50,628 nt of DNA from Gluconacetobacter sacchari (GTDB lineage: Bacteria; Pseudomonadota; Alphaproteobacteria; Acetobacterales; Acetobacteraceae), in the NCBI RefSeq assembly GCF_014174255.1, contig NZ_JABEQJ010000035.1, forward strand, positions 1 through 50,628, given 5' to 3'. The notes beneath the pieces were generated by a model. It was not told the DNA's origin. It did not search any database and was given only the letters and a program-made list of their open reading frames with translations. Of this stretch, positions 43,000-50,628 are shown piece after piece; position 1 is the first letter of the stretch, and each line of letters starts with the position of its first letter. The position numbers were made by a program, and so were the translations under genes.

Positions 43000-43098
43000 G
43001 ACAGGACGATCGCCAATGAATTAGGGACGGACGACCATAGAGAATCTTCCGCCCCGGCGCCATATTCGGATGACCACACACCAGTTCGGAGCACGCGC

Positions 43099-43857
43099 AT
43101 GCCCACCATTCTCATCACCGGCTGTTCCTCGGGCTTCGGCCTCGACACCGCGAGGCTGTTCCTCGAAAAAGGCTGGCGCGTCGTCGCCACGATGCGCCGG
43201 CCCATGCCCGACCTCCTGCCCGCGTCCGATCATCTCACCATCCTGCCGCTCGACGTCACCGATCCGCACAGTATCCGGGCCGCGTTCGCGCAGGCCGGCG
43301 ATATCGACGTGCTGGTCAACAATGCGGGGGTGGGGGCTGCGGTGCCGGTCGAACTGACCGAGCCGGAAACCGCGCGCCTGTTGTTCGAGACCAACACCCT
43401 CGGCACGCTGGCGACGATGCAGGCGATCCTCCCCCGGTTCCGCGAACGCCGCGGCGGCACGATCATCAATGTCACGTCGAGCGTGACCCTCAAGCCGCTG
43501 CCGCTGATCGGCGTCTATCGGGCGAGCAAGGCGGCCGTGAACGCGCTCACCGAAAGCCTCGCGATCGAAATGGAACCGTTCGGCGTGCGCGTGCATATCG
43601 TCCTGCCCGGCCGCTCGCCCGAGACCAGCTTCGGTACGAACGCCATGCCGCATCTGCGCGGCCTGGACAATGCCGACTACAAGCCGATGATCGAAGGCAT
43701 GATCGCCAGCTTCCGCGATGCGGGCGGCCCGGTCACCCACGCGGGCGACGTGGCGGCGGCGGTCTGGCGCGCGGCCACCGATCCAGGCGCCCCGTTCAGG
43801 ATCGCGGCCGGCGAGGATGCCGTCCAGTGGATGGCCGAGGCCGAAGGGCACGACTGA
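43099..43857 (+). CDS. Short-chain dehydrogenase/reductase
   Basis: 252 residues of the classical SDR fold. It has the cofactor motif TGCSSGFGLD, DVTDP, NNAGVG, the catalytic Ser in INVTSSVT and the YRASK pair, so it should be active. The C-terminal substrate loop reads LPGRSPETSFG, which is unlike the usual PG(x)T(x)-type end of the family. It is divergent from the AraC regulator, its likely controller. Substrate unknown. Confidence 0.88.
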   Translation: MPTILITGCSSGFGLDTARLFLEKGWRVVATMRRPMPDLLPASDHLTILPLDVTDPHSIRAAFAQAGDIDVLVNNAGVGAAVPVELTEPETARLLFETNTLGTLATMQAILPRFRERRGGTIINVTSSVTLKPLPLIGVYRASKAAVNALTESLAIEMEPFGVRVHIVLPGRSPETSFGTNAMPHLRGLDNADYKPMIEGMIASFRDAGGPVTHAGDVAAAVWRAATDPGAPFRIAAGEDAVQWMAEAEGHD

Positions 43858-43952
43858 CAACCGCACCGAGGCCAGGCGAACGGCGCTTCCTTTCGCGACC
43901 AGCCGATATCTCGCGGTTTCTACGATGCATGCGTCCCGCCGCGATCACCTCA

Positions 43953-44546
43953 TCACAGCCCCGGCATCGGTATAAAGCCGGCAAGGCTGCGGACGCGGCC
44001 GAACCACCGTGCGAGAGCAGGATAGGGGGACAGGTCGATCCCCCCCTCGGGCGCCAGCGCGAGATACGGAAAAAGGGCGCAATCGGCGATGGTGGGGCGG
44101 TCCAGCGCGAACCAGTCCCGCGTCGCGACATGGGCGTCGAGCAGCGGCAGAAGCCTGCCGGTCTGGCGCAGGGCGGCATCCATGTCGAGCGCATAGCCGA
44201 ACTTCCGGATCAGCCGGGCCACGTTCGGGCCGCCGCGGACCTCGCTCGCTGCCACGGACAGCCATTGCATGATGCTGGCCTGGGACCGGCTATCGTCGGG
44301 CCACCAGCTTCGGTCCGGCAGCCGGCCGGCAAGGTAGACCAGAATGGCCTGCGAATCCCGAAGGATGAAGTCGCCATCGACCAGCACCGGCACTTCCTCG
44401 AACGGGTTCAGTTTCCGGAATGCCGGATCATGATGCTGTCCCGCCGCGAAATTGACGGGAACGAGGTCCAGGCTCGTCCCGGTGAGGGCCGCGAAAAGCC
44501 GCACCTTGTAACAGTTTCCGGAAAGATCGAGATCATGAAGAAGCAT
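43953..44546 (-). CDS. Glutathione S-transferase family protein
   Basis: 197 residues. The N-terminal thioredoxin-like domain shows LSGNCYKVRLFAALTG, LNPFEEVPVLVDGDFILRDSQAILVYLA (the cis-Pro and glutathione-contact segments), followed by an all-helical C-terminal domain ending ALARWFGRVRSLAGF. I chose ATG 44546, with CAGGAC upstream; the longer frame crosses the operator region. It is divergent from a TetR regulator that probably represses it. A detoxification role is inferred. Confidence 0.88.
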   Translation of the reverse strand: MLLHDLDLSGNCYKVRLFAALTGTSLDLVPVNFAAGQHHDPAFRKLNPFEEVPVLVDGDFILRDSQAILVYLAGRLPDRSWWPDDSRSQASIMQWLSVAASEVRGGPNVARLIRKFGYALDMDAALRQTGRLLPLLDAHVATRDWFALDRPTIADCALFPYLALAPEGGIDLSPYPALARWFGRVRSLAGFIPMPGL

Positions 44547-44626
44547 CGCGTCGTGTCCTGCGGCTCGAAGATGAAGGCGATAGACAGAAGATCCTTGCCG
44601 GAGAAAGATCGGTGCCCTACGGTAGG

Positions 44627-44640
44627 CGAACGATCGTTCG
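44627..44640. promoter_or_regulatory. Perfect 14-bp palindrome, candidate TetR operator
   Basis: CGAACGATCGTTCG lies 16 bp upstream of the TetR start and 80 bp upstream of the divergent GST start. Its position and symmetry suit autorepression and control of the GST gene. Assignment to the TetR protein is by location only. Confidence 0.65.
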
Positions 44641-44655
44641 TGAGTCAAAGACGGA

Positions 44656-45210
44656 ATGAGGGAAACGGTTTCCATCCACCGGATCGTTGCCGAAGCGCGC
44701 GAGCTGTTTCGCGATCGCGGCTACGAGGGCGCATCCATGCGCGATCTGGCCGATCGCGTGGGCCTGCGTCCGCAGAGTCTCTACACGCGCTTTGCGTCGA
44801 AGGAATCGCTGGTGCGCGCGGTACTGGCCATGACGCTCGACGACGCGCTGGCCGATCTTCCGGATCCCGCGACGGACTGGCGTGGAGCCTGGCGAACGCT
44901 GATCGGGCGGATTGCAAAGACGTTCGAGACACGAGAGCGCTGCGTGGGGCTGCACCTCGCTTATGGCGTGACGGCGCGGACACCGGACGCGCAGGACGCG
45001 GTGCGGGCGTTTTTCGTGCGATTGCGCGATGCGATGGCCGGGATTCTGGATGCCGGGAAGGTTTCCGAACCCGCGTCCGTCGCGGCGGACACCCTCGCGC
45101 AACTCGAAGGGGCAACGCTCTGGATCACGACCGAGGGTAACATGGCGCCCCTCCGCCATGCCGTGGAACGCGCCCTGCGTGTTGCCGATCCGGAAGGGAA
45201 ACCAGCGTGA
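44656..45210 (+). CDS. TetR-family repressor
   Basis: 184 residues. The N-terminal three-helix DNA-binding domain reads IVAEARELFRDRGYEGASM, RDLADRVGLRPQSLYTRFASKESL, of the TetR type. The C-terminal ligand domain is helical and unassignable. It is divergent from GST, with a palindrome in between. Its stop overlaps the GTG of a broken GNAT gene (GTGA), which shows the original operon continued into an acetyltransferase that has been lost. Confidence 0.9.
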   Translation: MRETVSIHRIVAEARELFRDRGYEGASMRDLADRVGLRPQSLYTRFASKESLVRAVLAMTLDDALADLPDPATDWRGAWRTLIGRIAKTFETRERCVGLHLAYGVTARTPDAQDAVRAFFVRLRDAMAGILDAGKVSEPASVAADTLAQLEGATLWITTEGNMAPLRHAVERALRVADPEGKPA

Positions 45211-45299
45211 TCGAAACCGAGAGATGGCGTCTCTCGCTCCATCAGCCGACCGATTTCGACGATCTGCGCGCGATGTGGCGCGATCCGGATGTCGTTTTT
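45207..45299 (+). pseudogene. GNAT acetyltransferase, N-terminal remnant
   Basis: About 31 codons read IETERWRLSLHQPTDFDDLR and AMWRDPDVV, the typical N-terminal strand of a RimJ/RimL-like GNAT protein. Homology then stops abruptly and the frame ends at 45401 inside the next gene. The acetyl-CoA site and the rest of the 160-180-residue domain are missing. A deletion has joined it to the leader of the MDR gene. Confidence 0.7.
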
Positions 45300-45324
45300 T
45301 CCAGCGCAAGAAGGAAGATCGGTG

Positions 45325-46326
45325 ATGAATGCCTCCGCAACCGCATGCCGCGCCTGGACCTGGCACGCGCCGGGCGAGCCCGAACAGCTTCAACCGGGTA
45401 AGCCGCCCATCGTGTCGCCAGGACCGGGCGAGATCGTGGTGCGGAATACCATGATCGCGCTCAACCCCGTTGACTGGAAAGTCATCGCCGCGCCCCCCGA
45501 CGGCTGGAAGCCGGGGCACGTACCCGGCGTGGATGGCGTCGGCATCGTCACGGCCGTGGGCGACGGCGTGAGCCTTCCCATCGGAACGCGGGTCGCATAT
45601 CATCAGGCCCTCGGCAAACCGGGCAGCTTCGCGGACTATACGACCGTGGACATCGCGTGCGTCCAGCTCGTGCCCGACGGCGTCGGCGACGAGAGCGCCG
45701 CCGGAATCCCCTGTCCGGGGCTGACGGCGTGGCAGGCCCTGGCCAAGGTGCCGGACATTCCGAACCGGGACGTGCTGGTGACGGGGGCAGGCGGCGCGGT
45801 GTCGCTGATCCTGGCGCAACTGGCATCCCGCCGGAACTGGCGTGTCTGGGTAACGGCATCGCCCGCCCATCGCGACCGGCTGCTGGCGCTGGGCATCGCC
45901 GGAACGTTCGATTATCGCACCGAGGATTGGCGGGACCAGTTGGGCGCGGCGCTCGGGCCGCGTCGCCTTTTCGCGGCGTTCGATACCACGAATGCGGCGT
46001 ATGCACGCGGCCTGGCGCCTCTCCTGGGGTATAACGGTCATCTGGTCTGCATCCAGGACCGGCTGGACGCATCGCCCATGCCGCCCTTCACGACGGCGCT
46101 GTCCCTGCACGAGGTCGCGCTGAACAGCGCCCACGCCCATGCGACGGCCGAAGACTGGCGAGACTGGCGCAGGGCCGGAGCCAACCTGCTCGATGCGGTC
46201 CGCACCGGCGCCCTCGATCTCCAGCAGCATATCGTCACCGCCTTCGACGACCTCCCGGCCAGCCTCTCCGCTCTGAAGCACGGACGCATCACAGGCAGGA
46301 AGATTCTCGTGCGCACGAGGGAATGA
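45325..46326 (+). CDS. MDR-family (quinone oxidoreductase-like) dehydrogenase
   Basis: 333 residues of the medium-chain dehydrogenase fold. The catalytic domain shows GEIVVRNTMIALNPVDWKVI and HVPGVDGVGIVTAVGDGV; the usual zinc-binding GHE is replaced by GVDG, so it is a zinc-free quinone-oxidoreductase-like member. The cofactor motif is VTGAGGAVSLILAQLA. ATG 45325 has AAGGAAG upstream. It may once have been in an operon with the deleted acetyltransferase. NADPH use and a carbonyl/quinone substrate are inferred. Confidence 0.86.
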   Translation: MNASATACRAWTWHAPGEPEQLQPGKPPIVSPGPGEIVVRNTMIALNPVDWKVIAAPPDGWKPGHVPGVDGVGIVTAVGDGVSLPIGTRVAYHQALGKPGSFADYTTVDIACVQLVPDGVGDESAAGIPCPGLTAWQALAKVPDIPNRDVLVTGAGGAVSLILAQLASRRNWRVWVTASPAHRDRLLALGIAGTFDYRTEDWRDQLGAALGPRRLFAAFDTTNAAYARGLAPLLGYNGHLVCIQDRLDASPMPPFTTALSLHEVALNSAHAHATAEDWRDWRRAGANLLDAVRTGALDLQQHIVTAFDDLPASLSALKHGRITGRKILVRTRE

Positions 46327-46392
46327 GGTCGTCATGTCGGGGCGTCGTCCGGCCGTTTCGCGACGCGCGCCATGCCGCGATGAAACCGCGCT

Positions 46393-47229
46393 TCAGGACA
46401 GGCGGAGAAGCGCGGTGCCCAGCACGATACAAAGCGTGGCAACGACACGCCGCACGCTCACACGCTCGCCCAGAAAAATCACAGCGATCAGCGTGCCGAA
46501 CACGATCGAACATTCCCGCGTCGCCGAAACGACGGCGATGGAAACGCGCGTCATGGCCCAGAGCGCGATTCCGTAGGAGCAGACACTCCCCGCGCCGCCT
46601 GATACGCCGCGCCATGCATGGTGCGCGAGACGTACCGCGAATGCGTGTCGACCCAGTGCCAGGTTCCAGGCCAACATTGCCGTGCCAGTCAGTAAAAAGA
46701 CCCACAACACATAGCCCGCCGGTGCCTGGGCGGCACGCACGCCTTGTCCGTCTATGATCGAATATCCCGCGATCGCCAGGGCATTGACCAATGCATAAAT
46801 CACGCCCTTGCCGCTCCAATTGTGATGACGCGCCAGAACGAGGCTGCCGATGCCACAACTGATGACGGCAATGCCCACCCACGCCATGGTCGGAACGGTC
46901 TCGCGCAGCCACAGGACGGCGGCGAAGGCGGTCATCAACGGCGCCGCTCCGCGCATCAACGGATAAACCTGCGTCATATCCGCCTCGTGGTAGGCGCGCG
47001 CCGTCAATAAATAGGAAATGATGTGGATAACAGTCGATAAAACGAGAAACGGCCAGCTCGCACGCGCCGGCTGGTCCATGAAAGGCAGCACGACCACCGC
47101 GACGAACGCCGCGCCGCCCGCCACCGCGATCGTGGTGGCAACGCGATCCTCCGCCCCGCGAATCAAGGCATTCCAAAACGCATGCAGCGCCGCGGCGCCC
47201 ATCAGGAGAGCAAACACAGAGGAGGGCAT
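46393..47229 (-). CDS. EamA-family (DMT) membrane transporter
   Basis: 278 residues with about ten hydrophobic segments arranged as two EamA repeats (AALHAFWNALIRG; RGAAPLMTAFAAVLWLRETVP; SATRECSIVFGTLIAVIFLGERVSV). Such proteins usually export metabolites or amino acids. It is convergent with the MDR gene and downstream of a decayed thiamine-diphosphate enzyme on the same strand. Substrate unknown. Confidence 0.85.
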   Translation of the reverse strand: MPSSVFALLMGAAALHAFWNALIRGAEDRVATTIAVAGGAAFVAVVVLPFMDQPARASWPFLVLSTVIHIISYLLTARAYHEADMTQVYPLMRGAAPLMTAFAAVLWLRETVPTMAWVGIAVISCGIGSLVLARHHNWSGKGVIYALVNALAIAGYSIIDGQGVRAAQAPAGYVLWVFLLTGTAMLAWNLALGRHAFAVRLAHHAWRGVSGGAGSVCSYGIALWAMTRVSIAVVSATRECSIVFGTLIAVIFLGERVSVRRVVATLCIVLGTALLRLS

Positions 47230-47330
47230 GGGTTGGGCGTGGCTTTCAAGGCAAGCATGGCTCTATGGGCGGCAAGTCTCCTTCATATCCCGGCCAGCAC
47301 CGGATGTCGTTGCCTTGTGCCATGGGGTAC

Positions 47331-47960
47331 TCATGCAAGCACGGCTTCGATCAGGACGGGGCCACCCGTCCGCATGGCCCGACCGAACGTGTCCCTGAAC
47401 GCGCCCAGCGTGGCGACACGTTCCGCGGCGACGCCCATTCCTGTCGCAAGGGCGGTCCAATCGAGATCGCCGCCGCCAGTTGCCGGATGACCTCGTCGCC
47501 CCGGTAATGCAGTCGCTCGATGACGGGATGATCCCCTCCCCGACGAATCCGGGGCGCGAAGGTATCACAGAACAGCATCGCCCCCGTTCGTGCCGCGATA
47601 CGCGCCGCCCGCTGGAGACCATGTCCGTGCAGAACATCGCCACGCAGGAGCATCGCCGACCGGCCGGGGCCACGTAGAAGGCTGGCGACGCGTTCGAGCG
47701 TGCTTTCGGCGCTCGTCGCGGGCAACGGCTCGGAAACGGGCAGGCCGATCCGCTCGGCCGGAGACCAGGCGGTATCGGCGGGCAAGATCAGCGTGGCGAT
47801 CTGCCCGGGCGCACGACGCGCACAGGCGACCGCCGCGACCACATCTCCCGGAAGAGCACGGGTCGAGGCCGATCGACGAACCCAGTCGGATACAGGCCGC
47901 GCGAAGCCGGCGATGTCCGAGGTGAGAGGCGCATCATACTGGAGATGACAGGTGGCATGG
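47331..47960 (-). pseudogene. Acetolactate-synthase-like ThDP enzyme, 5'-truncated with internal deletion
   Basis: From about 47960 the minus strand reads HATCHLQYDAPLTSDIAGFA, then GQIATLILPADTAW, and a central domain ending HYRGDEVIRQLA, as in the IlvB-type family. Near 47471-47477 the frame jumps to DLDWTALATGMGVAAERVA and a C-terminal GPVLIEAVLA with stop at 47331. So about 105 N-terminal residues, with the catalytic Glu region, and most of the ThDP-binding domain are absent. It abuts the SDR stop, so the truncation lies exactly at that junction. Confidence 0.82.
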
Positions 47961-47970
47961 CAAAATGCGT

Positions 47971-48759
47971 TCAGTGACCGTGCAGCAATCCGCCATCGAC
48001 AGGGATGAGCGCACCCGTCACGTACGAGGCCAGAGGGCTGGCGAGAAAGGCGGCGACGGCCCCGAATTCCTCGGGCGTCCCATAGCGGCCTGCCGGTATG
48101 GTTTCGAGATCCCGTCGCCGAATCTCCTCGGCGGAGCGACCTTCGGCGTCCGCGCGCGACTGGTGGAGCGTCTGGACCCGAGCCGTATCGAAGCGGCCGG
48201 GCATCACCGTATTGACCGTGACACCGTCTCGCGCGACCTCCCGCGCCAGGGTACGGCCCCAGTTGGCAAGCGCCGCTCTCAAGGCGTTGGAGAGTACCAG
48301 ACCCGCGATCGGTTCGACGACGCTGGTGGACGAAACCATGATGATGCGTCCGAAACCGTTCGCGCGCATGGCCGGCAGGAAGGCGTCGGTCATGGTCATC
48401 ACGGGCAGCAGCATCGCCCGCGCCTGGGCCTCCCAGAGCGCGGCATCGAAGTCGGCGGCCGAACCCGGCGGCGGCCCACCGCCATTGCCGACCAGGATAT
48501 CGGGCACACCGATCTCGTCTTGTATGGCGCCGATCGCCGCATGAACCGCGTCCTGCGATGCCAGATCGGCTACGATGCACGATATCCGCGTCGACGAAAC
48601 GTCACGGAGCCTGGCCGCCGCCGTGTCCAGGCGCGACGGGTCGCGCGCGAGCAGGCCGACATGCACGCCTTCCCTGGCGAGGGCACGGGCAATCCCGAAT
48701 CCGAGGCCGCTGCTGGCGCCCATGACGATGGCCGTGCGGCCTGAAATCTGAAGATCCAT
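47971..48759 (-). CDS. SDR-family protein lacking the catalytic Tyr-Lys pair
   Basis: 262 residues. The cofactor motif MGASSGLGFG, IVADLAS, and NGGGPPPG are SDR-like, and the C-terminus ends VTGALIPVDGG. At the catalytic position the YxxxK pair is replaced by LVLSNALRAAL; this SNALR variant is known in a subgroup of 3-oxoacyl-reductase-like SDRs. ATG 48759 has GGAGGG upstream. It may have supplied the partner of the adjacent truncated ThDP enzyme. Activity of the variant site is uncertain. Confidence 0.85.
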   Translation of the reverse strand: MDLQISGRTAIVMGASSGLGFGIARALAREGVHVGLLARDPSRLDTAAARLRDVSSTRISCIVADLASQDAVHAAIGAIQDEIGVPDILVGNGGGPPPGSAADFDAALWEAQARAMLLPVMTMTDAFLPAMRANGFGRIIMVSSTSVVEPIAGLVLSNALRAALANWGRTLAREVARDGVTVNTVMPGRFDTARVQTLHQSRADAEGRSAEEIRRRDLETIPAGRYGTPEEFGAVAAFLASPLASYVTGALIPVDGGLLHGH

Positions 48760-48841
48760 TCCATGTCCCTCCTTTCCCGACAGGAAAATTACCTGCCGGC
48801 GCACCGAGGGCGCCAATGCTCCTTTGATGGGGTTGATGATG

Positions 48842-49753
48842 TCAGGTCATCACCTGAGACAGTCGGTCGGTGTGCCACAGAGCGTTTGTGGCGGCTCCCT
48901 CGGACGCGAGCCAGGCAATGAAGGCGCCGATCGCGCGTTCATGCTGGCGTCCGGGCCGGGTGACGACATGATAGGCGGTTCCGCAATCCATCCAGGGCGT
49001 GCGAACACGCACCAGGCGTCCGTCGTCGAAATGAGACTGGAGCAGGGAGCGTCTGCCGACCATGATCCCCTGGCCCGCCAGGGTCGCGCTGATGACCACG
49101 TTATAGTCGTTCAGCGACATGACGGCGGGCCTGGAAGAAACACCGAGCGCGTCGAGCAGTCGATCCCATTCGAAAGGTCGCGCCGCGCCAAATACCGTCC
49201 TGCCCGCAAATATCCACTCCCCCTCCGCGCTGTCTTGCCACGCGGCCGGAGCCGCGACGGGGGCCAGTTCCTCACGCATGAACATGCGGGACCACGTTCC
49301 CCGCCACGGCCCTGTCCCGTAACGCAGGGCCAGGTCGGTCGATCCGGCATCGAGGTCGGCGAGGTGGTAGTCCGGCACGAGTTCGACGGCGATATCCCGA
49401 TGCGCCGTCATGAAGCCAGGCAGACGAGGCGCAAGCCATGACGCGGCCAGCGAAGGCAGGACGCTGACACGCAGTGGGGCCGCCGCGCGTTCCGCGACCT
49501 GGGAAAGACCCTCGTGCAGCCATTGGAAAGCCTGCTCTGCTTTCGCAAAAAGCAGGCGCCCCTTTTCCGTCAGCGCGATGGTGTTCCCGCGTCGCGCGAA
49601 CAGAGGCACGCCCAGATCCCGTTCAAGATTCTGGACATGGCGGGAAAGCGCGCTTTGAGAAACGCCGATAGCCTCGGCGGCGCCGCGAAAGCTGAGATGC
49701 CGCGCGACCGCGCAGAATGCTTCCATGGCCGTCAGGGGCAGGCGTTGGCGCAT
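48842..49753 (-). CDS. LysR-family regulator (GcvA-like)
   Basis: 303 residues. The N-terminal winged helix reads MEAFCAVARHLSFRGAAEAIGVSQSALSRHVQNLE; the effector domain follows, with DLALRYGTGPW and VVISATLAGQGIMVGRRSL. ATG 49753 has AGGAAAG upstream. On the opposite side the first thing encoded is the tail of a deleted SDR, which was probably its divergent target gene. It now faces no intact partner. Confidence 0.88.
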   Translation of the reverse strand: MRQRLPLTAMEAFCAVARHLSFRGAAEAIGVSQSALSRHVQNLERDLGVPLFARRGNTIALTEKGRLLFAKAEQAFQWLHEGLSQVAERAAAPLRVSVLPSLAASWLAPRLPGFMTAHRDIAVELVPDYHLADLDAGSTDLALRYGTGPWRGTWSRMFMREELAPVAAPAAWQDSAEGEWIFAGRTVFGAARPFEWDRLLDALGVSSRPAVMSLNDYNVVISATLAGQGIMVGRRSLLQSHFDDGRLVRVRTPWMDCGTAYHVVTRPGRQHERAIGAFIAWLASEGAATNALWHTDRLSQVMT

Positions 49754-49776
49754 GATGTCTTTCCTGTAAATGGGCC

Positions 49777-49929
49777 GCCACGGTCGGCGAGCCAAACGCT
49801 CTGGCCGCCGCCTGTCTGTTCCTGATGCAGCAGCGTTTCGCCACGGGACAGAGCGTCGTGATCGATCGGGGACGGTATGCCGGTAAAGAAATCGTCAGGC
49901 GCAGGCAGGCTACGAGGAGCCCGCCCTGA
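49777..49929 (+). pseudogene. SDR, 3'-terminal remnant
   Basis: About 50 codons read TVGEPNALAAACLFLMQQRF, ATGQSVVIDRGRYAG and then a run to a stop at 49929. This is the final helix and strand of an SDR (GxPxEIAxxxLFLxxxxxxTGQxxxxDGG). No start or upstream body is present. It lies 23 bp from the LysR start. The remaining 120 bp to the racemase hold nothing recognised. Confidence 0.65.
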
Positions 49930-50050
49930 TAGTCGTCGCAATGTGCCTTGTTCTCAAAAGGCGGCATGTGCGATCGGGAATCAGCCCCGCCCTGCCGCAA
50001 TCATGCGGATCGGGCTCCGCGGACGCGATTTCAGAGCCGATCTCGCCCGG

Positions 50051-50517
50051 TCATCCTTCATCGGGAAAGGTTTGCCCCAGACTCATCGTCACGGCCGCCT
50101 CGGCATGGAGCGCGATGGTGTCATAGAGCGGCACCGGGCTGTCATCCGGGCCGATCAGCAGCATGATTTCCGTGCAGCCCAGAATGATCGCCCGCGCCCC
50201 ACGGCGCCGCAGCCATTCGATGACGGTGCGATAGGCGCGGCGCGAGTCCGGCAGGACACGTCCCCGCACCAGTTCCTCATAGATCACCCGATGGACGGTC
50301 CGCCGATCGTCCGCGTCCGGAACAAGCACGTCCAGGCCGTGCCGCTCCGTCAGGCGCCCCCTGTAGAAATCCTGCTCCATCGTAAAGGCGGTGCCCAGCA
50401 GCGCCACCCGGCGCAGCCCGTCCGCCCGGATGCGCGCGGCGGTCGGGTCGGCGATGTGCAGCAGCGGGATATCGATGGCCGCCTGCACGTCGCCTGCCAT
50501 GCGGTGCATGGTGTTGG
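50051..50517 (-). pseudogene. Aspartate/glutamate racemase family, 5' end cut by an IS
   Basis: The frame reads STNTMHRMAGDVQAAIDIPLL, ADP, then IIGC-type segment AIILGCTEIMLLI, which carries the C-terminal catalytic Cys. The family's N-terminal third, including the first catalytic Cys that normally precedes TNTMH, is missing because the coding sequence stops at an insertion-sequence end near 50518. About 155 of the usual 230 residues remain. YgeA-type broad-specificity racemases are the nearest relatives by motif. Confidence 0.82.
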
Positions 50518-50628
50518 TGGACTTGCGCTGAAAAAGTGGAGAGCTCCTGATACACTGAGAGAGGAGTTTTCTGGGCATGCCACAGAAGCGGTTCACGAAG
50601 GAATTTGAGGATGAGGCCGTTCGCCTAT
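50518..50628 (+). mobile_element. Left end of an IS3-type insertion sequence
   Basis: The element seems to begin at TGGACTTGCGCTGAAAAAG, starting with the TG expected of IS3-family ends, exactly where the racemase homology stops. A transposase frame starts 59 bp inside. The other end is beyond the window, so the inverted repeat and target duplication could not be checked. Confidence 0.65.
50577..50628 (+). CDS. IS3-family OrfA transposase, first 17 codons
   Basis: The ATG at 50577 is preceded by GAGAGAGGAG and reads MPQKRFTKEFEDEAVRL before the window ends. This is the usual opening of an IS3-family OrfA helix-turn-helix protein. Only the N-terminus is available. Confidence 0.75.
   Translation, partial: MPQKRFTKEFEDEAVRL

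Noticed and set aside
1-50628. CRISPR arrays, tRNA or rRNA genes
   Set aside because: No regularly spaced repeats and no tRNA-like cloverleaf or rRNA segments were seen on reading both strands.

Overview
The window is GC-rich DNA, about two-thirds GC by eye, with an alphaproteobacterial gene repertoire. An IS1380-type transposase end, several TonB receptors and the sugar-linked genes suggest an acetic acid bacterium (Acetobacteraceae, perhaps near Gluconacetobacter/Komagataeibacter). The family is an inference from style and gene content. Both window edges are cut insertion sequences (IS1380-type on the left, IS3-type on the right), and several genes near them are broken, so the ends are a remodelled accessory region.

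Layout. (1) 1-1323: IS end, then a frameshifted exbB joined by a deletion to the 3' end of tonB. (2) 1372-8061: a haem-uptake locus. It has hmuTUV plus an IsdG-like monooxygenase on minus and a haem receptor on plus, followed by two unrecognised overlapping minus-strand genes. Both promoters carry the same 21-bp TGCRAA/TTNGCA Fur-like palindrome. (3) 8148-23131: the most interesting region. Two divergent operons meet at an AT-rich promoter holding a 9-bp inverted repeat. Minus: a 950-aa TonB receptor, a secreted fusion of a Ca2+-dependent PI-PLC-C1 domain to a phytase/glucose-1-phosphatase-type histidine phosphatase, and a Gfo/Idh/MocA oxidoreductase. Plus: GH76 alpha-1,6-mannanase, sugar-binding protein, IolE-like isomerase, ROK kinase-like protein, two ABC permeases, a ROK regulator and the ABC ATPase. 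Nearly every junction is an ATGA/GTGA/TGATG overlap. My reading is a system for scavenging the head group of mannosylated phosphoinositides (yeast GPI anchors, MIPC-type sphingolipids or PI-mannosides): cut the lipid, remove phosphate, trim mannose, import the sugar/inositol and oxidise it. An adjacent kinase/class-III PLP enzyme pair (23288-25734, own sigma70 promoter) resembles the ethanolamine/hydroxylysine kinase plus phospho-lyase pair and may or may not belong.

(4) 25748-27768: a DOPA-dioxygenase-like protein, an F420-dependent-type NADP oxidoreductase and a nitroreductase. (5) 27821-36245: a copper island. A CsoR with the C-H-C copper triad, a CopA ATPase and a CopZ chaperone share a 17-bp operator, ATACCC-N5-NGGTAT or close variants. 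A fourth copy, the most symmetrical, lies in a 640-bp AT-rich gap upstream of a siderophore-type TonB receptor and a YddA-like ABC transporter. (6) 36273-42052: the complete ligase-associated DNA repair set (PdeM phosphoesterase, Lhr-like helicase, beta-CASP exonuclease, ATP-dependent ligase) as two divergent overlapping pairs.

(7) 42082-50628: small stress/detoxification units (AraC/SDR; GST/TetR with a perfect 14-bp palindrome; quinone-oxidoreductase-like MDR; EamA exporter; SDR; LysR), interspersed with remnants: a GNAT N-terminus, a thiamine-diphosphate enzyme with two deletions, an SDR 3' end, and an Asp/Glu racemase cut by the IS3-type element. I saw no tRNA, rRNA or CRISPR array.
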